Shown: in pieces, positions 36,999-48,868 of the stretch
How the letters are laid out: the number at the start of each line of letters is the position of its first letter
Position numbering within the stretch: the stretch's first letter is position 1
Origin: Chrysoperla carnea
Taxonomy: Eukaryota > Arthropoda > Insecta > Neuroptera > Chrysopidae
Assembly: GCF_905475395.1 (NCBI RefSeq)
Contig: NC_058337.1
Span: 84,686,368 to 84,750,367, forward strand
Reading direction: 5' to 3'
DNA: 64,000 bases
Position numbers and translations under genes: made by a program
The notes under the pieces: generated by a model
Told to the model about the DNA's origin: nothing
What the model saw: only the letters and a program-made list of their open reading frames with translations
The model's database searches: none

Positions 36999-38031
36999 AA
37001 TTTGTTATGACAATAATTATGATACATCTTCATAAACTTCAGAATTATTTTTTTTGTTTATTAGTTAGTTACATTAATAAATGCCCTTTAAATTTATAAT
37101 ACCTATTGAGTTTTAATTAATAATCTATTATATTACAGTCGGTACACGATGAAAATAACCTATACACTATACTTTTAGGTACCCGGTGTTTGGATCTTTA
37201 TTCCCAAATCAGCTTCCGAACAAACTCAAACAATAGCAACTAAACAAAAATTGATGAGAGATATACCTGTTCTGTATATTCTGAACATGGAGAGTTGGAT
37301 AAAACCACTCCCGGCCCAATCAATTTGTTTGGTCGCGAGAACACATTTATCGGTAGGTTTGTCTGTTTGTTTGTTTTTTTTTTTTTGAAAAGTGAAAATA
37401 ATTTGAGATACGTTGTAGAAGGCATGAAACACAGACATTTCGATCATGCCGAATCGAATAAAACCATTTTCATGCCTAATCCGAAACTAACTTTGTCTTT
37501 GAGGGTGTCATTTTTGGGTATACTTAAATATTTTATTTTGAAAAATCGGAGTAACTCAAAATCCAGCATGCAGGATATACTCTCTTACTTGATTCGAGCC
37601 ATAATTTGGCCTGGATATTCCTCATCTTTTTGTTTTTGTTACAAAGGAGCCTCCAGACCACACTATGACTTCGATTGGGTACGACTGTAGGAGAATAATT
37701 TTATTCGACTTATCATGGTCGATACACGTAGAATCTCTGCATGACGCATGGTCGATGTTAGATTATTTCCATAAAATGTTCCTTATACACTCTAGCAAAA
37801 GGTCGAATACGAGCGGGAGTTGTCATGATCAAAATATTCGGGAAAAATATCTCAATTGCCAGTTTATATCACTGCTAATACTTTATACCCATTTGGGTCG
37901 AACAAAAATTGGGTCACACCTGGTGAATTTTCATTTTAGAGTAATATACATACCTACTATCTATTTCACAATTAGTAGTACCTACACAATATTTAGTATT
38001 AGATTGCTCAAGGTACACTTTGGTTTATTTT
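36999..38031. other. Intergenic, no supported gene
   Basis: Open frames near 37295..37690 and 37665..38168 are long for AT-rich DNA but have no recognised domain, and the second runs into the dispersed repeat starting at 38032. They are not called. Confidence 0.4.
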
Positions 38032-38403
38032 TAACCCCCGAACTAAAAAAAGGGTGTTATAAGTTTGACTGCTATGTATGTGTGTGGGTCCGTCTGACTG
38101 TCTGTGGCATCGTAGCGTCAAAACAGATGACCCGATTTTTATTTTTTTTTTTTTCGTTTGAAAGGTAATTTAATGAAGAGTAGACTTAGAGAGAGTATTA
38201 TAAGTATGTTTCAAGTTCGAGTTTAGGGTTCATTACCAGAAAAAACTAAAAAATTGCCGATAATCTTCAAATCGGGTAAGTTTGGAAAAGGCTTTAAGAA
38301 AAAAGGTAATTTAATGAAGAGTGTTCTTAGATATGTTACAAGTAGGAGTTTAGGGTTCTCTAGACGAAAAATTTGTCAGTTGTTTTTTAAATTTTGTAAA
38401 TTT
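38032..38403 (+). repeat. TAACCCCCGAAC dispersed repeat, copy 1
   Basis: It begins TAACCCCCGAACTAAAAAAA, then GGGTGTTATAAGTTTGACTG and CTGTGGCATCGTAGCG, and ends in AAATTTTGTAAATTTC. The same sequence in the same order starts at 53271. Within this copy GGTAATTTAATGAAGAGT recurs 140 bp apart (38165 and 38305), an internal duplication. Repeats with this start are widespread in insect genomes (recollection). No coding capacity is visible. Confidence 0.75.
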
Positions 38404-39560
38404 CAATTGTTCATTTTGGGTTGAATTCGATAAAATTAGATTAAAATATATTGTCCGTTCGCAAACTACGCCACAAAAAACCCATTAAGCATAATTGCGC
38501 GCCATAATGTCGCGAAAATAAATTATTATCAACAAAATCTATATAATAACAATTTATTTCCCATAAAACTTTTTTATTATGTACCTAAAGTAAAAAAAAA
38601 AACGTTTGAAATAAATCATAACACGGATTCACATTCAACAGAAAAAAAATTATAATGGAAATTCTCATTAAAGTAAATTGAAAGAGGGATTCCCAACATT
38701 CCAAAATTTTTATTGAAAAAATTTGCATGTACGTAAACAAACAATATAATGAGTTCATTGAATGTATGTATAGCTTAATAAAAATTATTTTGAGAATCAA
38801 ATGTATGATTTTATTGGCATTTATATACGTAAATGATTAATTTGTAATACAACATTTTAGCATAGATTTGTTTGGTGTTTAATAAACTGGTTTCCACACA
38901 AAAAATAATCTAAAAAAATCTCCAAATGTTCTTGAAAAGAATGATCGGTATGTAACCAAACATCTTTCCGACTTTATAATAATTAAAAAAAAACATATTA
39001 AAAAATAATAATAAATAAGTATGTAATATTTAAATGAGTGGGCGAAATGTTTTACTAACGTCATTAAAAATTAAAAAAAAAAACTTTCAATTTGTTATTA
39101 AAATCAATTTTTTTCAAGTATTATATAATTTGGACATCAAATACAAAACGGGTTTATTTTCTTATGTTTCCAATAATACTGTAGAGTTAAAGCTCCGCTA
39201 CTACACAAGACAGCTTAGTTAAACATATTTTACCCGAACTCATCAGAACTATCTCTCGTTTCGAACTTGATTTTCCATTGCAGTGCATTTATATACCCAC
39301 CCTCTCCTTCTTTCCAGTAAAATTCTTACTTATAATAATGATAACGTTATTCGAAATGTATCAACAAGTCTGATTATACATATCAATTATAGTTCCCCGC
39401 TTACCCTCCATGTAAAAATAGGGAGACTGAAGCGACATTAATGTTTCTGTACGTACAGGAATGATATCTTATCTAACTGTGACCGTTTATGGGACACATC
39501 GTGTGCTGTATCAGGCGGAGACTATTATTCCTATTGCATATGTCAGGCTGGTCTACTAGC
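38404..39560. other. Intergenic, nothing recognised
   Basis: AT-rich sequence with A- and T-runs. Small open frames on both strands (38585..39222) are low-complexity and not supported. Confidence 0.4.
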
Positions 39561-40200
39561 CGAGTCTATTTGGTATTGGATTTAAAGGGGAAACTTTTCG
39601 ATTTTTCGTTCTAATTCTGCTCGATATCAAAATGATCAGCCAATCGCGTTTCGGTATTAACACGTAATTTTAATCAGTTGGAGGCTAATTTTAGAAACAG
39701 TTTAGTATCCGATTGATCTGATAATCGAGTCTCGATATTTGGAAAAATTATCGATCAAACGAAGGTTGTTACTATCTTCGTTATGGTATAAAAATTTGTA
39801 CCAACCGAGTCTTAGAATTTGAATGGATTTTCAATTAAACGAAGGTACTAATATCAGATTGGTAACAAAATAGCACGCTGGCAGAGATCCATGATTTTGA
39901 CAAAATTGCAATCAAATAAAAGTATGCACTGGCATGAAGTTAATATCGAAATGATCTACCGGCCGATCTACTGACTCTGGCTGATCTACTGACTCTGTTG
40001 TAGAGCTGGTACCAGTGGGATCTTAGTATCAGATTGTTACTAGAATGGTCTACTTACCAGAAGTCCCGCCATTGAGACGGATTTTCAATCAAACGGAATT
40101 TTGTACTAGTGTCAAGTTGGTATCAAAATGATCTACAACACGGGTTTTGATATTCGAGCGGAATCAATGGCAAGCGGAAGAGGGTGCTAAAATCGAGCTG
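39561..40200. repeat. Decayed ~80-bp tandem repeat array
   Basis: A unit resembling CGAGTCTTGATATTTGAA, GGATTTTCAATCAAACGAAG, ATATCAGATTGGTATC and AAAATGATCTAC recurs at spacings of about 79-87 bp. Landmarks are 39561, 39648, 39727, 39808, 39887, ~40060 and 40143, about eight units with heavy divergence. There is no open frame through the array, so it looks like an old minisatellite rather than a coding repeat. Confidence 0.7.
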
Positions 40201-42289
40201 ATGTCAATAAAATTAATAAAAATCATCATATTAAGGATACAATAAAAATTATTTTTCAATGAATCATGACTTTAATGTACTGACAAAAAAATTTTTTATT
40301 ATTTGTTGAAAATTAATTTATCATCTGCAATATTATTAAATACAATTTTGGAATTTCCCAAAAAAAATATATTGGATACAGCTGAGAAAAAAAAAGTTAT
40401 TTTGACTAATTTCATTAGTGAGTGGTACAAAAATAACTTATTTTCACATAAGTATAAAAAACTGGAAGGTATAAAAATTAAATTAGTCCATGTATATAAG
40501 GGCATTGGACAGTAAATTTCGAAATTTATGTCCCTTGACTTTGGTGGCCAGTCACATGCATTTATTATCGATGCGAAATTTTTATTTGAATGCAAGTTAC
40601 TTACACTAGTGTTGTTAGAAACAAAACCGAGGCCTCGTTATAGATAAAAAAGTTTCAGTCAATTTGTTGCACTGGAAATCATTTCCTCACCTTGCCTTTT
40701 TGTCTAGGAACGATATTAAAAAGCTGAGCAACTCAAATATAAAAACAATTTTTTTACTGTTTAAATATTGTTTAAACATGTTTCATAAATCTGGCAAGAT
40801 GTCAAGTGTCGAAATTATTTTCACGTATAAAAAGTGTTTGTGTGAAAAAACATTCAGTAAAAATTATTTAACAATTACATTTTACTATGCTATTCCCTAA
40901 TAGCGTTATAGAAGACAAATCTGGAAAATTTTCATGCAATGAAAACCGAAAAACGGTGGTTTATATTGGTTATAACTTGTTGAAGAAATTGTTTTCCATA
41001 TAATTTTTTGAATTTTGTTCACAAACATAGCATGGTTCTCCAAAATCTTATTAAGATTTATAAGTCTACGGTTATCGATTTTCTTCGGTTTTAGAAAACA
41101 TAAAATATTATTATACATGTAATTGTTTGGTTCGGGCCCGCTTCGGTGAATATAAAATATTATAGGTAACCCCTATGTTACCTATAGCTATAAATGGTAC
41201 CTTTGGTTTCAGTTTGAATTCAACATCTTCAGGAATAAGGATGGAGCGGCAGTTTTATCGAAATTTTTGTATTAATTTCTTGAGCAAGTTATAGCCCATA
41301 ACCATTTTTCTATAAGCTTTATCTATAACCTTAAACTTATATTATTTTTCCTCAATTTCTCAGAAAATTCGTCTATAACAAAGGCCACCCACATCATTAT
41401 TTTAATATTTGATGAGAGAATAAGTAGGTATTGCACCGTAGCCGACTTTGGTAGTAAGTGTGTCATCATTTGTATGGAGCTAGAATCGGAAAACTAAAGA
41501 AACCTCCTCCTTGAATCCATAGCTCACCAAAACCAAGTTTCAAACGCTAAAATGTTGAATGCCTAAGCATTTTCGATCACTTGGCTGCTAACTTATAAAA
41601 TTTTGAACTCTAGACAAAATGTATAATTGAGTAACATTCCAATGTTTTTGTGGTTCCTTTAAAATTCTGCTGTAGCGTATACAAGGCAACGTAAGCTATT
41701 TCAAAAAGCTTTATTTTCCATTTAATATCTAACGGAAATAAAATACATTTTGTATTTAAATTCATTGAAGGCCTCAAGTGATGCATTTCATACAAATTAC
41801 ACAGAGGTGATAAAATAAGAAATAAATGAATGACATAGGTCATGTTTAAGACATTATCGTAAATTTTTAATCAAAGAATCAATAGTTTTTTTTTCCATTT
41901 AATTACATAATAAAATATGGATTATTGCTAGTTATGATAATAACTGAATTCCAGAATTGAAAGGAATTTATAAAAATATGCATTTAATAGACATGTTTAA
42001 TTAAGTCAATAATATGTTAAAAATTAGACACAGGCATAAATTGTAAATAATTGTAATATAATGAGGAAAATATGAAAACCATTAAATAATGTTTTATATT
42101 CTTTCCGTGTAAAATCAAATTTAGCGCCTCGTGGATTATATTGGTTTAATTATTAAATGGGAAACCTTTCATTCATGATAGTCTATTCTTATCAGAAGCA
42201 ACTATATTTGGGTACATTGTTTATAGTTCAATATAGTTTTGGAATAATAGTAAGAATAGTTACAATTATTTAAAGGTGACTTTGTTTTT
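40201..42289. other. Intergenic, no supported gene
   Basis: AT-rich DNA. A short hairpin ATAGGTAACCCCTATGTTACCTAT lies at about 41161. Open frames at 40303..40515, 40664..40900 and 41610..41843 have no recognised domain. Confidence 0.4.
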
Positions 42290-42545
42290 AACCGAGTTCA
42301 AATAAAAAAGGAGGAGGTTATCAATTCGGCTGTATTTTTTTTATGTATGTTACCTCAGAACTATTGACTGGGTAAACCGATTTTGATGATTTTTTAGTTG
42401 TCCAGTTCTGACAACGGCATCCATGAGAAACCCATTAAATTTGCATTAAGTATGCACGACAAGAGGACGAATAACTCAATATCACGCCAACCGATTTCGA
42501 AGATTCATTTTCTAGTGACAAATTAGTTAGTGTACTTCAGATTCA
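42290..42545 (+). repeat. GGAGGAGGTTATCAATTCGG repeat fragment
   Basis: AAAAAGGAGGAGGTTATCAA, then TTCGGCTGTATTTTTTTTAT and GGGTAAACCGATTTTGATGA, resembles a repeat type widespread in insects (recollection). It directly adjoins the palindromic element that follows and may be part of the same unit. Confidence 0.5.
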
Positions 42546-42893
42546 CTAAAAATCACAAAATAAAAAAAAACTTTTAACAAAAAGAAAAACGACTTCAAAA
42601 GATAAACTTTTCCAAAACAAATTAAAAAATGCACTAAAAAGTAAAAAAATAACGATAATATAGTGTAGTTAAATTATTGTTATTTTTGGAGTTGGTGTCA
42701 GCCAAGTTAATGTAGCAAACTGTTCTGTCAGAGTTATTTCCTTGGCTGACACCGACTCAAAAAATAACAATAATTTTAACTACATTATATTGTCGTTATT
42801 TTTTTACTTTTTAGTGCATATTAATTAGTTTTGGAAAAGTTTATCTTTTGAAGTGGGTTTTCTCTTTGTTAAAAGTTTTTTTTTTTTAGTTTT
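42546..42893. mobile_element. Long palindromic element (~150-bp arms)
   Basis: The left arm includes CTTTTAACAAAAAGAAAAAC, TTCAAAAGATAAACTTTTCC, GCACTAAAAAGTAAAAAAAT and GGTGTCAGCCAAG. All four recur inverted and in reverse order on the right, with about 90% identity. The unpaired centre is about 30 bp (42710..42740). It is non-coding and fold-back in structure. Confidence 0.85.
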
Positions 42894-43377
42894 TCATTCG
42901 CTTTACAGGTGTTGTTTTTCAATTATTCTGGAATTGCTATGAATAAAGAGTACAGCTTCCAGCTGTTTACGTACGAATAAGCTATGTGAAAATATTTTTA
43001 AAATTGATCAAAGAACTAACCAAATTTTGATCTTCTGTACGCAAGTAGATTGTTTGGAAATGTTAAATATATATACGGAAAAATAAAACCAAATTTTTCC
43101 AACCTTGACTCAATATTCACTCTATTGTTTTAATAATTTCTATTAATTATATGCTTGAATTAAAAATTTAATTTACAATACAAAATTGCTTCCAGAAGTG
43201 AATAGAAGAACAATAAGAAAACAATTTATAGCATATAAAAACGTGATGCGGAAAATTTGTTTTGCAATTGTAATTTTCATTCAAGAAGCATTATTTTTTT
43301 CAAATTAAAAAAATAAATATTCAAATGAAGTAAAGATTTATTTGTTTTATTTGATATCTGAAATGCAATCGATTATT
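42894..43377. other. Spacer between two fold-back elements
   Basis: AT-rich sequence with no recognised feature. Confidence 0.4.
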
Positions 43378-45012
43378 ATAGTGCAATAAATAAGCCGGAA
43401 AATGTGGAAAAGTGGTGGAACAGCTCCGATTTCAAAAATTTTTTGTGTGCGTATTCCTTAGACCTCTAGGAACATTCAGCCGCACTAACCTTCGCATTTG
43501 AAAAAAAACTGAGAAAGTTAGGGTAGTTTTCCCATCCCCAAAACTCTCCAAATAGTAACAGTGAAAACAAATCAATATTTCAACTCAAAAATCGTCTTCC
43601 GAGGGTTTTTGTGGTCGTTGATCATGAATTCAAGGTTAAAAAGCAACTGAATATGGTTGCAACCCCAATAAAACTACCCTTAAAGTGATAGAGACAAAAA
43701 CTTTATTAAATTCAAAATTTTGTCTCAGAAATCGTGTCTCGTGAAGCTTTTAGGTTCCGTGTTCACAAATTTAAGGTCAAAAAGAAATTGAGGATTGTTT
43801 CAACCCCATTAAAACTATCCCTAGAAGTGTCAATGATAAAATAAATTTGAAAATTCTAAATTTCACCTCAGAAATTGTCTCTCTCTGGTTTTAAAAGTCA
43901 TTGATAATGAATTTGAGGGCAAGAAGCAACTGAATGTAGTCCCAAGCCACCCCTAAAGGCCACCCCTAGAGGTGACAGAGAAAAAATTTAAAATTGTTCC
44001 TCGAATATCGTCTTTCGGGGGGTTTTTGGGGCCGCTGATCACGAATCCACGGTCAAAAAGTAATTTGGATGGTTGCAACCCCATTAAAACTAACCCTAGA
44101 AATGTCAATGATAAATTAATTTTGAAAATACTGAATTGCACCACAGAAATTGTCTCTCTGCGGTTTTAGGAGTCGCTGATCATGAATTTGAGGTCAAAAA
44201 ATAACTAAATGTCACAGCATCCTTATAAAAACCTCCCCTAGAAGTGACAGAGATAAAATTTTAAATTTGATTTCTCTCCTCGAATATCGTCTTTCGGGTA
44301 ATTTTGGGCGCTGATTACGAATCAAAGGTCAAAACGTAGCTGAAGAGGGTTGCAACCCCAAAAAAATAACCCCCAGATGTATAAATGATAAACATTTAAA
44401 AAAATTCAAAATTTTCAAATTTTTTTAATCATTTACACTTCTAGGGGTAGTTTTAATAGGGTTGCAACCATTCAAGTTACTTTTTCACCTTGAATTCGTG
44501 ATCAGCGATGCCAAAAACCCCCCGAAAAAAGATATTCGATTAAAAATTTTAAATTTTATCTCTGTATCTTCTAGGGGTGGCTTTTAGGGGTGGCTTGGAA
44601 CTACATTCAGTTGCTTCTTACTCTCAAATTCATTATCAACGACTTCAAAAACCGCAGAAAGACAATTTATGAGGTCAAATTCATCTTCAAAATTTTTTAA
44701 TTATTGATACTTCTGGGGGTAGTTTTAATGGGGTTGCAACCATTTTCAGTTGTTTTTAAACCTTGAATTCATGATCAGCGACCTCGAAAACCCTCGGAAG
44801 ACGATTTTTGAGGTGAAATATTGATTTGTTTTCACTGTTACAATTTGGGAATGGGAAAACTACCCTAACTTTCTCAGTTTTTTTTCAAATGCAAGGGTTA
44901 GTGCGGCTGAATGTTCCTAGAGGTCTAAGGAATACGTACACAAAAAATTTTTTAAATCGGAGCTGTTCCACCACTTTTCCACATTTGATGGTAATTTCCG
45001 GCTTATTTACTG
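43378..45012. mobile_element. 1.6-kb fold-back element with tandem-repeat arms
   Basis: The outer arms are inverted copies. AATAAGCCGGAAAATGTGGA, GTATTCCTTAGACCTCTAGG, AACATTCAGCCGCACTAACC and AGTTAGGGTAGTTTTCCCAT on the left reappear reverse-complemented at 44835..45008. Inside, the left arm has about six ~140-bp units (start words near 43590, 43732, 43876, 44010, 44149, 44288), each with a GTCTTYCGGGGGTTTTTGG-like start, GCTGATCACGAAT and GGTTGCAACCCCATTAAAAC. The right arm has about three inverted units (near 44510, 44640, 44780). Arms of unequal unit number are typical of fold-back transposons. No transposase frame is present. Confidence 0.85.
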
Positions 45013-45480
45013 TAGTATTATACCCATCTTGGGTAAATGTCGTTATTAATACACAAAGAAAATATCGGTAAAAAACTCTGTAAAAACATCATTTTTAGTC
45101 ACATTTTCTCCGAGAGTATAGACTTATGTACTTATGAAGATCAAGAAGGATAATTAATGCGGCGTTTAAACTGGTATTTTTCAGAACTTAGGATGAATTA
45201 TACTTTTTTTACTCCATTACTCTCCGTTTACCTATACTTGGTAGCCATAAAAAACAAGTATTAAATTGAATAAAATTTAGTCCATACATATAACCGTATT
45301 GCCTTTATATTTAAAGGATCAAAGAATGCATGCTAAAGCTTCGTTAATTAATTTCCAAGTGAAGGAAGTTATTGTAATGGGTCCGATTTTCGAAATTGAA
45401 TTTTGCAAAAAATATTTACGTTTTATGGTCAGGAAATGGCATTTACACCAATTTGAAGAAGAAGTATGTGCGTGTGAACG
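45013..45480. other. Intergenic, nothing recognised
   Basis: No feature is supported. A 183-codon minus-strand open frame (45319..45870) covers this stretch and the following minisatellite. Its repeated RNDST residues come from the 15-bp repeat, so it is not called as a gene. Confidence 0.4.
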
Positions 45481-46165
45481 AACGTTCGTGATCATTTTTT
45501 TTCCTAATCGTTGTCGCGCGAACAAAACATGGTATATACTTCGTTGAGGTATCGAAAAGCGTATTAATGGCAATATAATCCGAACAGAATTAAATATAAT
45601 AAAAACAGAACAAGCGGTCGAGTCGTTTCGAGTCGAGTCGTTTCGAGTCGAGTCGTTTCGAGTCGATCGAGTTTTTTTTATAACTAAAAAATACTGGGCA
45701 GTTATTCGGGTGGACCTCAAGGGTAGCACCAGATCCATTCTACGGCATGTTAACTTTAACCCAGTTGTTAACCCAGTATAGGAAGTTATTGTATTGAACA
45801 TCATTTTTGGGAAGAAGTAAGAGTGTGTGCGTACATGCGTATGTACGTACGTAAGCACATCCGCACACATTTTTTTCGTCGTCGATATCGAGGGAACAAA
45901 AATGATATCGACTTTGTTTAGGTGTTGATCGAAGCGTATTAACAGAAATATTATTCAATAAAAATTTCATAAGATTCGGGCAAATGGTTTCGAATCGGGC
46001 GAGTGTTTAAGAAAATTCTTTTACGATCGATATCGCTCGAACAAAAATTGATATGGACTTCGTTGAGGTGTCGATCGAGGAGTATTAACGGCAATATTCC
46101 GTTAATACTCTTATCCAAAAATAATTTCATAACATTCGGTTGAGTCTGGTGTCGTGGGTAGGTAT
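45481..46165. repeat. Three diverged copies of a GATCGATATCG-type unit
   Basis: A block resembling CGATATCGAGGGAACAAAAA, GACTTCGTTGAGGTGTCGAT and GCGTATTAATGGCAATAT occurs near 45510, 45880 and 46025, each time followed by an AATTTCATAA/CATTCGG-like stretch in the latter two. The last copy ends in a hairpin (AGTATTAACGG...CCGTTAATACT, 46081..46109). It may be a decayed complex satellite or MITE cluster. Confidence 0.55.
45617..45670. repeat. 15-bp minisatellite, ~3.6 units
   Basis: GTCGAGTCGTTTCGA repeats three times exactly, followed by a partial GTCGATCGA. It is notably CpG- and GC-rich for this window. Confidence 0.95.
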
Positions 46166-48865
46166 AGCTGTTAAGGTCCTTGCTACAAATAATGTAATTA
46201 AGATCGAAATCTAAATGTAGCTGTCAAAAAATTCAATCCCACCAACAACACAGCAAGCTCTCGCAAATTTTCGCCAATGTGTGGAAATGTGGAAACCTTC
46301 AAGCTTTTCGCAGTCAATTTGTTTACAAAATTCAATTCAAAACACTGCAGATTATTTGGTTTTGACTTTTTGTTTTACACAAACTTTGGTGTTACATTTT
46401 AAGCACACATGTAAAGTATTTATTAACTATGATAAATTGACTTGTGTTTGAAAGTTTGTATATAGTTATAATAAAGATGTAATCAATAATGTAATCAGAC
46501 GTGAAAATAATTAATTTTTATGAATGTGTCAGCGGTGTGTGTATTGACCTACGTCATAAAAATCACGATTTAAATTTAAAATACTACCTATTCTCTCAAA
46601 TAACTTATTCATGTATAGATCATTCTTTTCAGCAATCGCGTCATATGTTAAATAATAGGGAAATTTACATATTCAATACAATCTTAAAAAATCAAAATAA
46701 ATGGTAAAGCATGATGTGTGTTCACGATTTTCATTATTGATGTTTAACTGTGATCTGTTCACGCTTGGTCAATCTTGAATTTGAAGATATAAAATCCTTT
46801 TGATCATCTAAAGAATTAGAATTCATTTAATGTAGTTACTTTATCATAAGAACAATAAAGACAGTGGTCATTTCTTAATAATATTTTTAATAGCAATGCT
46901 TGCTTATGTTGTGTCAATTTAATGTAACGGTTGCTAGTTAGGAAATAGCGCATAATTGGGATTTTGAAAAAACATTTTTTTTTTGTTGACAAAAATGGAA
47001 AGATTTTATATAAGTTTTACAGCAAATAGATCAGAATATAGATCTGACAAATTTCAGAATATGGGTGGCGTTGAGAAAATTCAAATCTCGGCCTTTCCAA
47101 TGGAAATAAATTGCTTGAACATATATGTATATCTTAAGGTTTACCGATATATACACTTAGACCGAAAAGGTTTACCGATATATACACTTAGATCTCAAAT
47201 AGCAGAAATATTATCAAACAAACCACCATAACAAATAAAAAATTGATTAATATTTCTAAGCAGAGTAAAAATACGTCATTGAGTTGAAAAAAATTCACAT
47301 TGCACTATGATCGAGTTGGCAAGATACTTGATATGAGTCCAAAAGACCTGGGTTGGATTTCTGGTATATGTGTACTTTTTCCAATTCTCTTTATTTAATA
47401 TTAACTTTATTTTTTTAGATTTTCCTCAAACTATTCTACATATAATATTAAATACTGGAAATTAATTTGAATAAAAATAAAATAAAAGGATTTTTTAAAA
47501 TGCATATCTAATTGATATCCTTGTAGGTATGTATACTAATGTGTAGTGAGTTAATGTCTGTTTATTAATAAGCATGATTTAATCTATTAAATAGAATTAT
47601 AAATACCCATTTAATTAAAATATATAATTTATTTGAACTGTTTTATAGATAGATATTTATGTGAACCAGTTAACATAAATTTTGATTTAAGAAAAATAAA
47701 TAAATTTCGTAATAATTTGATTGCAATTCTTTTACACCAAGTGTCAGTGATAAACTTAACTTTTTATTGTTTAGTCGCCGTTTTCGCAATCAGGTCGATT
47801 CATAGAAGAAATAACATCCCAGTCAATAATGGTTCAAGGCTGGGTGAAGATTATTGAGCATTGTGTCAAGTTCGAAAACCAAGACTTGCACAGTTTTGTA
47901 TAAGTAACATGCGAGACTTTTTCAATCGAGACTTTTTTTAACGTGCAGTTTTACACAAATTGTTCAACGATTCAACGATTTGTAAAGTTCTAAATAATTG
48001 TTGATGAAAATGCAAATATTTCTTTGAACCAGTAGAAAAAATTGTCTTACAACACCAAAACAACAATTTTCTAGTTTTCTACTTTATTAAAAAAGTTGTC
48101 AATTACTCAAAAAGCTAACACATTTTGAGTTTTCATACGACGCTTCAGTGCAAAGTTACCATGAGCACCACCTTAGGACTGAAGCCGATATGATCTTGGT
48201 GACCCGTCTAATAAAATAGTGACTCAAGATATTTAAGTATGAAATTTGTCACTACCTCTCGGCTCATTTTAAAAAATATCTACCCACCATTTTCTATTTT
48301 TTCCTTTTAATAATATTTAAACTATTTTCTACCTAAATTTCATCACAAACTGATTTATACCTAACATAAAATATAAGATCAAGAAGGTAGCATGTCTCCA
48401 ATTAATTCCAAAATATTGTTATTTTTTTTTTTTTAGTTTAATTTATTTTCTACTGATGCAAAGTTTTTAGAAGACAATTCTGACTTATTTTATTAATATT
48501 TTCTTGATAAATTGATTTGTAAAAAATAAAATAAATATACCTAAATAGAATTATCCCCTCACAAAAAGTATACATATTGAAAAAAAAAATTGATTACTCA
48601 CAACTATAGGTATTTAACTTAGGTAATAGGTATTTTATTTTAAGATGACTGAATAATGTATTTTATTTAATTAACTTGTTATCTACTAACCAAAACCTGC
48701 AAGACTGCAAAATAGAAAGCATAATTTGACTTACAAAACCATACTATAAACAAACGTTGCTCACTACGCCCGAGACTATCAGATTCTATATACAACCCAT
48801 AGTTTTGAACCTTTAACACTCTTACACCCTTCATTTCACCCTTTTGGCCTTATTTCTATTTCTTG
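46166..48865. other. Intergenic, no supported gene; one 31-bp duplication
   Basis: AAGGTTTACCGATATATACA at 47136 repeats at 47167 (period 31). A tRNA-like stretch around 47310..47370 (GAGTTGGCAAGATACTTG...CCTGGGTTGGATTTCTGG) lacks convincing stems. Open frames at 46983..47231 and 47633..47857 have no recognised domain. Confidence 0.4.
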
Positions 48866-48868
48866 AAC

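Noticed and set aside
37295..37690. 131-codon plus-strand open frame with opposite-strand frames over the same bases
   Set aside because: Frames open on both strands over a T-run region, with low-complexity and no family signature.
37665..38168. 167-codon plus-strand open frame
   Set aside because: The last ~45 codons lie in a dispersed repeat whose other copy does not keep the frame, and there is no recognisable domain.
45319..45870. 183-codon minus-strand open frame
   Set aside because: Part of it is the translated 15-bp minisatellite (repeating RNDST). The rest shows no domain, signal or splice context, and it spans several repeat units.
47310..47370. Possible tRNA or tRNA pseudogene
   Set aside because: A-box-like and B-box-like words are present, but the acceptor and T stems do not pair convincingly.
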